Below are positions 6,789-14,338 of a DNA stretch of 16,018 bases, piece after piece. Each line of letters opens with the position of its first letter. Position 1 is the first letter of the stretch. The notes under the pieces were generated by a model. It ran no database searches and had not been told where the DNA came from. It saw only the letters and a list, made by a program, of their open reading frames with translations. This stretch comes from JBBQXY01 sp051004815. Its GTDB lineage: Bacteria; Chloroflexota; Ktedonobacteria; Ktedonobacterales; Ktedonobacteraceae. Both the position numbers and the translations under genes were made by a program. The stretch lies in NCBI GenBank assembly GCA_051004815.1, contig JBPCJY010000057.1, positions 1 to 16,018 on the forward strand. The letters run 5' to 3'.

Positions 6789-7548
6789 GAATGGCCTCCT
6801 CTACGAAGGATTGCGAAGCCTCCAAGCGATCAATCAAGTACGCCTGGTAGGCTGTGCGCTGAGCAACACGATCAGCGAAGTACGGATCATGGTCGAGCCA
6901 GCTATCGGGAATGGCATTGATAATCTCGCGAATCAACGCGGGCGTCAGCTGCTCTTTCAAGTGGGCATCGGCTTCCTCTAAAGCACTGGCTATCGGCAGC
7001 AGCACATGCTCCTTAATGGGTGTGAACGGGTTACGACTGCGTGCGAGATAGTCCCCCGTACTATGATGGAAGTAGAGCGCGGCACCATGGTCGATGAGCA
7101 TAAGCCGTCGGTGCCAGAAGAGCATATTGGTATTGCGCGGTGTGCGATCCACGTTACTCACATACGCGTCGAACCAGACGATGGAAGAGGCTTGTAACGC
7201 ATCAAGCCGTTGCACATCAAGGGGCGTGAAGCCCACTGCTCCCGGCAAGTAGTCCAGGGCCAGATTCAGTCCCGCGCTCGCCTTGATAAGTGCTTGAATC
7301 TCATAATCCGGTTCAGAACGCCCCAGCACAGGGTCGAGTTCCATGAAGACGATTTCGGGAACGGGCAATCCCAGGACGCGGCCTAACTCTCCCGCTACCA
7401 GTTCGGCAATCAGAGCTTTGGGGCCTTGACCGGCCCCGCGAAACTTGAGCACGTAGAGACCATCGTCATCGGCTTCGACGATGGCCGGTAGAGAACCACC
7501 TTCTTTCAGTGGGGTGACATAGCGCGTGACTGTCTGGGTTCTAAGCAT
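6766..7548 (-). CDS. HipA-like serine/threonine kinase family protein
   Basis: A 260-residue protein resembling the stand-alone HipA-like kinases found next to DUF3037. The N-terminus TRYVTPLKEGGSLPAIVEAD leads to a nucleotide-binding VLKF lysine (K35). A helix follows with ELVAGELGRVLGLPVPE, then a catalytic-loop-like segment FDAYVSNVDRTPRNTN (D127, N132, D134, N139) and a metal-binding LIDHG (D153). HipA toxins phosphorylate translation factors such as GltX, but this compact form lacks the typical HipA N-terminal subdomain and no HipB-like antitoxin is nearby, so toxicity is not established. The ATG is at 7548, directly downstream of a TATAAT box, with little room for a leader. It is translationally coupled to DUF3037. 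Confidence 0.85.
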   Translation of the reverse strand: MLRTQTVTRYVTPLKEGGSLPAIVEADDDGLYVLKFRGAGQGPKALIAELVAGELGRVLGLPVPEIVFMELDPVLGRSEPDYEIQALIKASAGLNLALDYLPGAVGFTPLDVQRLDALQASSIVWFDAYVSNVDRTPRNTNMLFWHRRLMLIDHGAALYFHHSTGDYLARSRNPFTPIKEHVLLPIASALEEADAHLKEQLTPALIREIINAIPDSWLDHDPYFADRVAQRTAYQAYLIDRLEASQSFVEEAIHARAQLL

Positions 7549-7554
7549 GAGCCT

Positions 7555-7560
7555 ATTATA
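7555..7560 (-). promoter_or_regulatory. Promoter -10 box of the kinase/DUF3037 operon (possibly leaderless)
   Basis: TATAAT on the minus strand, preceded by TGC as in an extended -10 element (TGnTATAAT). A weak TTGTCC lies 15 bases further upstream. The hexamer ends six bases before the ATG, so transcription would begin at or next to the start codon. No ribosome site fits in between. Confidence 0.6.
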
Positions 7561-7608
7561 GCATACCGCTCAACTGGACAAGGTAGCTCTCTTACTTGTC
7601 TCCTAAAC

Positions 7609-8226
7609 TTAACCTACGACCCACATAATGATGGTGCCACTTGCCTGTCCACTGCTAACCTGCAATCGCCAGCATCCCGCATTAGGGACAACTATAATAG
7701 AAGGGTATTGCGATGGTGGGGACACAACTATCGGGCTGGAGGTGGGATCAATATCCTGGTGGAACGTCTTTCCGGGACTGGACAGATTCGTTCCGGCAAT
7801 TTGAACCGTAGCGAGTATATTGGGATGGTCTATGGTCCAGAGAATCTTCGTGTTCGTTCCATCCGTTGGATAAACGCCGCCTGTATGGAGGAATCGATAG
7901 CTTCCTTTCTCCGCCAGGGTATATGGTGCATAAAAGAGATGTCCCACAATGCCTGAAGAAGTTGGTTTAGCCTGTACCCAGGGAATCTCAGACGTAACAA
8001 AGACATTTTGTTTCCCTCCCCGATAGATAGGCGTCGTGGGACACATGGAAGGAATAGGAGCCTCTGGCTTGAGTTGTGTAATCGGCAGCGAAGGGGTTGC
8101 TGACCGTGTACCTTGAGCCGAAGGCGATGCTTGTGTACCCTGCGTTGAGGAGGAAGTGCATCCGGCCAGGAGCACAATGAGGCCTGCCAGCACGAAGATA
8201 TGTTGCAGCATATCTGCCCGTTTCAT
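7609..8226 (-). CDS. Predicted lipoprotein of unknown function
   Basis: A 205-residue protein with a hydrophobic N-terminal segment ending in LLAGC, a lipobox. It would be cleaved before the Cys, lipidated and held on the outer face of the membrane. A Ser/Thr/Gln/Pro-rich linker follows (SSSTQGTQASPSAQG). The globular part has an extended, beta-rich look with a C-terminal PNAGCWRLQVSSGQASGTI motif. I do not recognise the family. The ATG at 8226 is preferred over the one at 8256 because GAGGAAGGA lies just upstream of it. The gene is 60 bases upstream of the kinase on the same strand, but the kinase has its own likely promoter. Confidence 0.8.
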   Translation of the reverse strand: MKRADMLQHIFVLAGLIVLLAGCTSSSTQGTQASPSAQGTRSATPSLPITQLKPEAPIPSMCPTTPIYRGGKQNVFVTSEIPWVQAKPTSSGIVGHLFYAPYTLAEKGSYRFLHTGGVYPTDGTNTKILWTIDHPNILATVQIAGTNLSSPGKTFHQDIDPTSSPIVVSPPSQYPSIIVVPNAGCWRLQVSSGQASGTIIMWVVG

Positions 8227-8251
8227 ACACTGATGTCCTTCCTCTACTCTT

Positions 8252-8280
8252 TGCATACACTGACTTGAGCATTGTATGCA
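8252..8280. promoter_or_regulatory. Inverted repeat upstream of the lipoprotein gene
   Basis: TGCATACA (8252-8259) and TGTATGCA (8273-8280) form a perfect 8-bp inverted repeat with 13 bases between, 26 bases upstream of the lipoprotein start. CATACACTGA also occurs twice in direct orientation (8224-8233 and 8254-8263). It may be an operator, but there is no regulator gene nearby to link to it. Confidence 0.35.
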
Positions 8281-8358
8281 CTTGCTGTGAGTATATGCGA
8301 GGAAGCTGAAATGGTACTGAATGGTTCATATCATGTATGCTGTTTGGGCAGTCGCTAC

Positions 8359-8401
8359 AACGAGAAGAGGTCATGGACAGCATCCATGACCTCTTCTCGT
8401 T
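8359..8401 (-). terminator. 19-bp perfect hairpin terminator after formaldehyde dehydrogenase
   Basis: AACGAGAAGAGGTCATGGA (8359-8377) pairs perfectly with 8383-8401 around the loop CAGCA. It starts 32 bases past the stop of the dehydrogenase on the minus strand. The following bases on that strand (TTGTAGCG) contain only a short T stretch, so it may also be a processing or stabilising structure. Confidence 0.75.
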
Positions 8402-8433
8402 TGTGCTTAACCCATTATCTGCCGACTCGTCGC

Positions 8434-9639
8434 TTAAGCGGGAATCATGCCATGAGGGTTGAGGACGAATTTCTTGGCCGTCCCTTTATCAAAGTCCTGA
8501 TAGCCCTGTGGGGCCTTTTCAAGCGGAATGACGGTGGCATTGACCGCTTTGGCAATTTGCACCTTGTCATTGAGGATTGCCATCATCAACTGACGATGGT
8601 AACGCATAACCGGACACTGACCAGTGGTGAAGGAGAGGGACTTGGCCCAGCCCAGCCCAATACGAACGCCGAGTTGACCGGTCTTTGCGTGCTCATCAAT
8701 ACCACCTGGATCGCCAGTGACATACAAGCCAGGAATACCTACCCGACCAGCGACTTGCGTGATACTCATCACGTCATTGATCACCGTAGCTGGAGCCTCC
8801 CCAGCACCAGCACCATGGCCGCGAGCCTCAAAGCCCACACAGTCAACCGCCGCGTCTACCACCGGCTCACCGAGTATCTGTTCGATCATATCGGGTAACT
8901 CGGCCTTGTTCCTGAGATCAACCGTTTCACAGCCAAAACTGCGAGCCTGCTCAAGCCGCTCAGGATTCATATCGCCCACGATGACCACGGCTGCCCCAAG
9001 CAATTGAGCCGCCGCCGCGCACGCCAGTCCCACCGGGCCAGCACCGGCAACATACACAGTCGAACCCGTGGTTACGCCAGCAGTGAAAGCCCCATGGTAT
9101 CCAGTTGGGAAGATGTCCGAGAGCATCGTCAGGTCCTTGATCTTCGCCAGTGCTTGATCTTTATCGGGAAACTTTAACGCGTTCCAGTCTGCATAAGGTA
9201 CCATCACATAATCAGCCTGCCCACCTACCCAACCACCCATATCGACGTAGCCATACGCCGCCCCCGGCCTCGCAGGGTTCACGTTAAGGCAGACACCTGT
9301 ATGACCAGCCTTGCACATCCGGCAGCGTCCGCAAGCGATATTGAATGGCACAGAGACCAGGTCTCCCTTAGCGAGGAACTCGACATCACTACCGAGTTCA
9401 ATGATCTCGCCAGTGATTTCATGCCCCAGCGTTTGGCCTTTCGGTGCGGTAGTCCGTCCTCGTACCATGTGCTGATCGCTCCCGCAAATATTAGTTGCCA
9501 CGACCTTCAAGATAACACCGTGTTCACATTTGCGATTCCGCCCTGGTACCGATTTTGGTAATTCTAGTTTGGGATACTCGATGTTTCTGACGCTAACCTT
9601 ACCAGCCCCTTCATATACGACACATCTATTGCTTGCCAT
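8434..9639 (-). CDS. fdhA: Glutathione-independent formaldehyde dehydrogenase (zinc MDR)
   Basis: A 401-residue medium-chain zinc dehydrogenase of the Pseudomonas putida FdhA type, which oxidises formaldehyde to formate with a tightly bound NAD and no glutathione. It shows the catalytic zinc region NICGSDQH (C52) and LGHEITGE (H73, E74). Structural zinc cysteines are C103, C106, C109 and C117 in the CGRCRMCKAGHTGVC block. The Rossmann loop VAGAGPVGLACAAAAQLLGA and the family segments SDIFPTGYHGA and GFEARGHGAG are also present. Length and motifs are complete. The start ATG has a strong AGAAGGAGAA site. A palindrome lies just upstream and a 19-bp hairpin terminator follows, so it is probably a single-gene unit. 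A likely role is detoxification of formaldehyde, but the related dismutase activity cannot be excluded. Confidence 0.93.
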   Translation of the reverse strand: MASNRCVVYEGAGKVSVRNIEYPKLELPKSVPGRNRKCEHGVILKVVATNICGSDQHMVRGRTTAPKGQTLGHEITGEIIELGSDVEFLAKGDLVSVPFNIACGRCRMCKAGHTGVCLNVNPARPGAAYGYVDMGGWVGGQADYVMVPYADWNALKFPDKDQALAKIKDLTMLSDIFPTGYHGAFTAGVTTGSTVYVAGAGPVGLACAAAAQLLGAAVVIVGDMNPERLEQARSFGCETVDLRNKAELPDMIEQILGEPVVDAAVDCVGFEARGHGAGAGEAPATVINDVMSITQVAGRVGIPGLYVTGDPGGIDEHAKTGQLGVRIGLGWAKSLSFTTGQCPVMRYHRQLMMAILNDKVQIAKAVNATVIPLEKAPQGYQDFDKGTAKKFVLNPHGMIPA

Positions 9640-10150
9640 ATCATTCTCCTTCTCATGGAATGCATCAACATTGATGCATCATGAATAAACCTCTTGAGCT
9701 CTTTTACCCCAGACGAGTAGAGTGAGATGTTTGTAGAAGCACGGCCTACGAGGACAAAGGGTACCCTCAACAGTATATTTTCGTCATATGGTTGCAGTTG
9801 TCTGTGGCGTGGTAGTTTCAGCTAGCTCATCGTATCGATATATCTAGCTGAGCAAAAGCGTGAACTGACTCAACGCAATGTGATCACAAAGAGGAAGTGT
9901 AGCACAAGATACTACATTTATCAAGTCAGCAATTGATTTACAGTGTATGGACAAGCTTTAAATATACGTGTTACCTCTGCTTTTTTGTGCTATAGTGAAA
10001 TTTTGTAATAGACCCTCCTTTGCTCAAGACACATGTATGGCTAATCTGTACCTTTCTGAACTTCTGCTACGTGCTACATGAGTAGCGGGAAAACTATTCT
10101 CAATCCTCTTTACGGTATTTGAGGAAAGGATACGGGGAAGGAGCATATGT
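9640..10150. other. Divergent intergenic region, fdhA / permease
   Basis: No gene is supported in this 511-base AT-rich gap. It holds the fdhA ribosome site and a palindrome (9660-9679). An 8-bp inverted repeat TCAGCTAG/CTAGCTGA (9818-9825, 9844-9851) and a 10-bp palindrome TGTGATCACA (9879-9888) follow. The permease ribosome site AAGGAG (10138-10143) lies seven bases before its ATG. No confident -35/-10 pair was found, although TATAGT occurs at 9991-9996. Confidence 0.5.
9660..9679. promoter_or_regulatory. Operator-like palindrome upstream of fdhA
   Basis: ATGCATCAA (9660-9668) and TTGATGCAT (9671-9679) are perfect inverted repeats separated by CA. They lie 21-40 bases before the fdhA ATG and next to its ribosome site. 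The position suits a repressor site or a leader hairpin that controls translation. No regulator gene is adjacent. Confidence 0.5.
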
Positions 10151-12178
10151 ATGGCCAAGGAGACAGCAACCCCACCACAAAGCGGTCAAAAGGAGCACGA
10201 AGCACAGTCACTCGGCCCATTTCTGTGCTGGGCGGTTGTCTTCGCTGATATCGGCACCTCCATTTACTATGTCCCTGGCATACTCTATGGCACGGTGGGA
10301 AAACTATCGGGCTTCTTCGTTATGTTAACGATGATTGTGTTCATTCTGCTGACATTCAAATATGTCGAGGTGACGTATCGTTTTCCGCAAGGTGGTGGTG
10401 TGGTGACGGTGGCGGCCAGAGCACTCAATCATTGGTTTGGTGCCCTGGGGGGAATGTTTATCCTCGTCGATTACTTTCTTACCGCGGCGATCAGTTGCCT
10501 CTCAGGCATGCTCTATCTGAGCGTGGTACTGCCCGCGATTGGCCCGCAGACGTTTTTCCTTGGACTGAACATCACGGTGTGGATTACCCTCGTTATACTT
10601 GTTCTGCTCGGTATTCTCAATTGGGTCGGAGTCAGCGAAAGTGCCAAGGTAAGCCTGGTGGGGGCGATCATCGCCTTTGTCAGTGATGTTGCTATTCTTG
10701 TAACGGTCTTTACACACATCTCCTTCCCGCAGTTCCTGGCACTCTTCCCGCAAATGTTTAGTGGAAAAACCCTGACGCCTATCACGCTGCTGGTCGGTTT
10801 CGCGGGATCATTTCTCGCCTTTTCCGGCTTAGAAAGTATTTCGCAACTTTCTCCCGTCATGAAGCTCCCGCGTAGGAATGTGGGGAAATTCGCGCTTTTC
10901 TTAGTCATCTTGACAGTTGGCTTGACCAGCCCACTCCTCACCATGCTATCCACACTCCTACTGCCTAAAGCGGCAGCCGATCCTGTGCTTTCGAGCCAGA
11001 TTATCTCGTTGCTCGGTGGTCATTGGGGTGGAGTAATTTTGCAGACGGAGGTCGCTATCAGTGCCAGTGCTCTGCTAGTCTTTGCCAGTAATACCGCGAT
11101 TATTGGTTCTTACCATGTGTTTCTCGCTCTCTCGCGGATGGAATTTTTCCCACAATTTATCTTGCAACGCAACAAATTACGCGGGACTCCGCACTATTCG
11201 ATAGCACTAGCGACCGTTATCCCCATCCTGGTGCTTGTGGCAGTACACGGCAATATTAATGTACTTGGCGACATGTACGCTTTTGGTTTGCTGGGTGCCT
11301 TTACTTTGACATGTCTGGGGATGGACATTGTGCGCTATCGTCAACGTAAATACAGACGCTTACAAGCATTGAAAACAGGAACGAACGCTAATGCCTACGC
11401 CCGTCGGCACATACCCTCAACATCAGGCCAGGCACAACAACGTGCGCTAACCGATACAGCAAATACGGCACAGGAACACAATACTGATCAAGGGGAAGAA
11501 CTCACCGAAGAACAGCAAGCAAATCCATCCGAGCGACCAGAGCCAGAAGGACGCTGGACGAGATCACTGCTCAATTTCTGGTTGGGTATACTCACCACAC
11601 TGCTTGTAACAATCGCGTGGTCCACAAACCTGGTTGCCAAGCCCCTCGCGACGGCCTTCGGTGGCTCGGTTGCTATTGTTGGCATGGCCATCGCTTTCAC
11701 CAATTATAGGCTGCACAGAAGAAAGGGACGCGTCCCGGTAGTGGTAACCGGTGTGGAGAGGGATTTCCCAGGGGCAGTGCTGGCGGTACTTTCTGCTGGC
11801 AGCAGTTATAATGAAGCCATCACCCAGGCGGCACTTAGTAATCCCGATAAGAAACCAGTGGTGTTTTTATATCTAGGGCACCAGACCTCTGACCGCAAAC
11901 CTGAACTTTTCAGGCTGATTGAGCCGCACTTGATCGATGAACAGGCGAGCAAAGACCTGGGTAGAGCGAACTACCTGGCACGAGAGGATAAGATTGTGTG
12001 TCGATTTATTTATCGCCGCCAAGAGCCGGATGCCATCTATCACGTCTGGCAGGAGTTGCATCCCCAGGATACTATCATTGCCGCGGAGCAAATGTCAGAG
12101 CTACAGCAGCAGCTTCACCCAAAGCGTATCTACGACGAGGCAAATTCTGCTGGACAGGTGAAACATATCGTAGTTTAG
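10151..12178 (+). CDS. APC-superfamily permease with C-terminal soluble alpha/beta domain
   Basis: A 675-residue membrane protein. Residues about 24-400 form a run of some ten hydrophobic helices beginning with VVFADIGTSIYYVPGILYG, typical of amino acid/polyamine/organocation transporters. FPQGGGVVTVAARAL and GLESISQLSPVMKLPRRNVGK are conserved core loops. A hydrophilic Gln/Thr/Glu-rich linker (about 402-472) follows, then two more helices (about 475-525) and a soluble tail (about 527-675). The tail starts with VPVVVTGVERDFPGAVLAVLSAG and has the strand/helix pattern of a universal-stress-like domain. The tail may sense a nucleotide or regulate transport; this is inference. The substrate is unknown. 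The ATG at 10151 is chosen over an out-of-frame ATG at 10147 for its reading frame and its AAGGAG site. The stop lies six bases from that of the convergent transglutaminase gene. Confidence 0.87.
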   Translation: MAKETATPPQSGQKEHEAQSLGPFLCWAVVFADIGTSIYYVPGILYGTVGKLSGFFVMLTMIVFILLTFKYVEVTYRFPQGGGVVTVAARALNHWFGALGGMFILVDYFLTAAISCLSGMLYLSVVLPAIGPQTFFLGLNITVWITLVILVLLGILNWVGVSESAKVSLVGAIIAFVSDVAILVTVFTHISFPQFLALFPQMFSGKTLTPITLLVGFAGSFLAFSGLESISQLSPVMKLPRRNVGKFALFLVILTVGLTSPLLTMLSTLLLPKAAADPVLSSQIISLLGGHWGGVILQTEVAISASALLVFASNTAIIGSYHVFLALSRMEFFPQFILQRNKLRGTPHYSIALATVIPILVLVAVHGNINVLGDMYAFGLLGAFTLTCLGMDIVRYRQRKYRRLQALKTGTNANAYARRHIPSTSGQAQQRALTDTANTAQEHNTDQGEELTEEQQANPSERPEPEGRWTRSLLNFWLGILTTLLVTIAWSTNLVAKPLATAFGGSVAIVGMAIAFTNYRLHRRKGRVPVVVTGVERDFPGAVLAVLSAGSSYNEAITQAALSNPDKKPVVFLYLGHQTSDRKPELFRLIEPHLIDEQASKDLGRANYLAREDKIVCRFIYRRQEPDAIYHVWQELHPQDTIIAAEQMSELQQQLHPKRIYDEANSAGQVKHIVV

Positions 12179-12184
12179 GCAGCG

Positions 12185-13111
12185 TTATTCGCTGTATTGC
12201 AGCGAAATCGGCCCTACCCGTTTGCTCGCCGTAAGTTGCCCGCGATACGGTGCTTGAAACGTTCCTGATGTCGGGGCGACATCGTAGTAGTCCCGTCCAA
12301 CGGCGATGGTGAGGTAGTGCAGGTCTGTTTGGCAGCCGTGCGTTGGATCAAATGCCAGCGCGATGGCCGCGTCGGGCTGTTCTGGTGCGGGCAGCAGCAC
12401 TTCGGCCCAGGCGTGTGTGCCGCCTTCGCCCAGCAGGTGGCCGGAGATATACCGCGCTGGCAGTCCGCAGAGGCGACAGAGAACCAGCATGATATGGGCG
12501 TAGTCCTGGCAGACGCCGCATCCCAGCGCGAGTGCCTGCGCAGCAGTGGTATGGATATCGGTCGTGCCATGCGCGTAGCGCAGTGCGTTGTGTACCCAGT
12601 CGTTGATGCGTCCGGCCAAGGCTGCTGGCTGCCGCGCCACATCTTCAGCTAACAGGGTAGTTGCGATCTGACGAAGCGCATCATCAGGTTTCGTCAGTGC
12701 TGATGGTTCAAGGTAACGTGGATCAGCGAGAGTCGTGTGCGGAAGCAGATGCGCTCCATGATCGGCATCTCGCTCAACCACAATCCACGCCTCGAAGTCA
12801 ATGGAGCTTTCGATAGCGGGAATAGAGAGATCAAGCACATGATTCTCGAACTCGTCAACGTGGCTGGCCGTTTCGGTAACAGGAACGGAGACATCCAGGC
12901 GATGGACGATGCGTTGCTGATCTCCATATCTATCCGGTGGCACAATCAATAAGTGCTGTTTAAGTTCACGCACAGGACCCGGATAATCATAGCGAAAGTG
13001 CTGATGGATCAGATAGACAGTGCGCTGCACGCGCTTCCAATCTATTCCACGGTGATCGAGGAGATTGAGGGCGGCAATCTGGATATCGCTATCCACTGGT
13101 TCTTGCATCAT
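12185..13111 (-). CDS. Transglutaminase-like cysteine enzyme, triad intact
   Basis: A 308-residue predicted cytoplasmic protein with a papain-fold transglutaminase-like core. The N-terminal portion (about 30-120) matches the bacterial transglutaminase N-terminal beta region, starting TVYLIHQHFRYDYPGPV. The catalytic Cys is C201 in GCGVCQDYAHIMLVLCR, the His is H233 in GGTHAWAEVLLP, and the Asp is D255 in AFDPTHG. Such enzymes cut or exchange amide bonds and are predicted to act as peptidases or amide transferases in CP-ATP-grasp clusters. The ATG overlaps the stop of the preceding transglutaminase gene by four bases (ATGA), which indicates translational coupling. The two homologues differ mainly in active-site residues. 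Confidence 0.88.
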   Translation of the reverse strand: MMQEPVDSDIQIAALNLLDHRGIDWKRVQRTVYLIHQHFRYDYPGPVRELKQHLLIVPPDRYGDQQRIVHRLDVSVPVTETASHVDEFENHVLDLSIPAIESSIDFEAWIVVERDADHGAHLLPHTTLADPRYLEPSALTKPDDALRQIATTLLAEDVARQPAALAGRINDWVHNALRYAHGTTDIHTTAAQALALGCGVCQDYAHIMLVLCRLCGLPARYISGHLLGEGGTHAWAEVLLPAPEQPDAAIALAFDPTHGCQTDLHYLTIAVGRDYYDVAPTSGTFQAPYRGQLTASKRVGPISLQYSE

Positions 13112-13992
13112 GCCTGCTCGTGTTCCCCTCTCAGGATGGGTACCGCTGTATCTGTCGCGTCCGCCGATTGCGTTGCACTAGTGGCGATGGTAGGTACCTC
13201 ATCGGCCCAAACCGTCATTTTCGCGAGACGGGGTGCTCCATAGGTAGTGATCATCGCCACATCCAGTGCGTCACGCCCACGGCCAACGAGGACACGACCA
13301 ATGCGGAACTGATTGTTGCGTGGATCAAAAGTCCACCAGCGTCCCGCTAGATACACCTCCATCCACGCGCAGAAATCCATCGGATCATCTGGCGGCGGCA
13401 CGCCAATATCCGGCAGATAGCCAAATACATAGCGAGCGGGGATGTTGAGGGCGCGGCAAAAGGTCACTGCCAGGTGCGCGAAATCGCGGCAGACACCTAC
13501 CCCCTGCGCACACACATCAGCGGCGGTGGTCAGTGCATTACTGCTGCCATACTGGAAACGAATATTGCTGTGTACCCAATCGCAAATAGCCTGCACACGC
13601 GCCCAACCCGGTTGTGTGGAACCGAAAAGCTGCCACGCCATATCAGAGAGGGTATCCGAAAGGCAGAAGCGACTGGGCAAGGTGTAGATAAGCACGTCAT
13701 CGGGTAGCTCTTCCACGGGAAGCTGTACGGCGTCGAACGCGACCTCGTCAGGCTCCCCTGATACCTCGACGATGGCATCGTAGCGCAGCACCTGGTTGCC
13801 AGCAGGAATAATCATGCGCTGGCACACATTGTCATAAAGGTCAGCGTATGAATGGAGGGAGAGCGGCGGTGTAAGCTCCCATGTTTCATGGAGGATACGT
13901 TGTGTCGCCCCAGGATGCGGCTCTACCTGCATGACAGCCGGTGTCGGCCATGTTGACTCGTAACGGAATTCGCATCCAACTTTGATTTGCAT
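13108..13992 (-). CDS. Transglutaminase-like protein with non-canonical His position
   Basis: A 294-residue homologue of the downstream gene. The N-terminal beta region begins KVGCEFRYESTWPTPAV. The nucleophile motif is GVGVCRDFAHLAVTFCRALNIPARYV (C168), and the later block is MDFCAWMEVYLAGRWWTFDPRNN (D223). Where classical transglutaminases have His-Ala-Trp, this protein has Cys208-Ala-Trp, so the catalytic triad is altered. My recollection is that some members of this subfamily vary here, so it may be a subfamily trait. The ATG at 13992 is chosen because an AGTAGGA site lies just upstream; an in-frame GTG at 14025 lacks one. It overlaps the second transglutaminase gene by four bases. The neighbouring divergent CP-ATP-grasp gene suggests a shared pathway. 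Confidence 0.87.
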   Translation of the reverse strand: MQIKVGCEFRYESTWPTPAVMQVEPHPGATQRILHETWELTPPLSLHSYADLYDNVCQRMIIPAGNQVLRYDAIVEVSGEPDEVAFDAVQLPVEELPDDVLIYTLPSRFCLSDTLSDMAWQLFGSTQPGWARVQAICDWVHSNIRFQYGSSNALTTAADVCAQGVGVCRDFAHLAVTFCRALNIPARYVFGYLPDIGVPPPDDPMDFCAWMEVYLAGRWWTFDPRNNQFRIGRVLVGRGRDALDVAMITTYGAPRLAKMTVWADEVPTIATSATQSADATDTAVPILRGEHEQA

Positions 13993-14063
13993 CGCTGTCC
14001 TACTCCATTTTCTAACGACGATCACTGCTGCTCGCTACAGTGGCAATTCATTGCGCCCTTCCT

Positions 14064-14069
14064 ATTATA
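14064..14069 (-). promoter_or_regulatory. Candidate -10 box for the transglutaminase operon
   Basis: A perfect TATAAT on the minus strand, followed by AGG as in the kinase promoter. It is 71 bases upstream of the chosen ATG (13992). No strong -35 is visible. Confidence 0.4.
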
Positions 14070-14132
14070 TGGTATCGGCAAGCAATAAAGCTATAGCAAC
14101 GCTTGGAAAAGCAGCTAATCGCGCAGCATCCC

Positions 14133-14162
14133 TTGACAACCCCTGCATTTAAAGGGTACTAT
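14133..14162 (+). promoter_or_regulatory. Candidate promoter for the CP-ATP-grasp gene
   Basis: A perfect TTGACA (14133-14138) is followed after 18 bases by TACTAT (14157-14162), four of six matches to TATAAT. Transcription would begin near 14169 and run through the GC-rich hairpin element before the likely start codon. Confidence 0.5.
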
Positions 14163-14244
14163 GAAAATGCCTCAGAAGCCGTGATAGGGTGCAATGTATT
14201 GTGCCTAATACGCATCAAGCTAAGAGGCAAGCGAGGAGTAAAAA

Positions 14245-14284
14245 CATCCCCTGCCCCTTGCGGGTACCCTGGGGATGGGCAGGG
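14245..14284 (+). promoter_or_regulatory. Leader element with two mutually exclusive hairpins
   Basis: CATCCCC (14245-14251) can pair with GGGGATG (14271-14277). Alternatively CCCTGCCC (14249-14256) can pair with GGGCAGGG (14277-14284). The two pairings share bases, so only one can form at a time. A palindromic GGGTACCC lies at 14262-14269. It could be a switch in the mRNA leader or simply a member of the GC-rich repeat family seen elsewhere in the window. Confidence 0.4.
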
Positions 14285-14338
14285 CTTGGCTTACTCAACG
14301 TCTACATCGTCAGCAGAATAGTAGTAGGGACAACGTCC

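Larger units (their letters stand above)
13993..14338. other. Divergent promoter region, transglutaminases / CP-ATP-grasp
   Basis: This gap should hold both divergent promoters. Minus-strand TATAAT at 14064-14069 fits the transglutaminase operon with a leader of about 65 bases. A plus-strand TTGACA/TACTAT pair fits the ATP-grasp gene. A GC-rich element (14245-14284) sits in the predicted leader of the ATP-grasp mRNA. An open frame extends through this stretch from GTG 14189, but its first 50 codons look non-coding and end just before the conserved domain. Confidence 0.55.

Noticed and set aside
13442..13707. Plus-strand frames in the transglutaminase genes
   Set aside because: They are shadows of strong minus-strand coding sequence with catalytic motifs.
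14189..14338. N-terminal 50-codon extension of the CP-ATP-grasp protein
   Set aside because: The extension is not like the family N-terminus, contains a GC-rich hairpin element, and GTG 14339 gives the usual length. It is not fully excluded.
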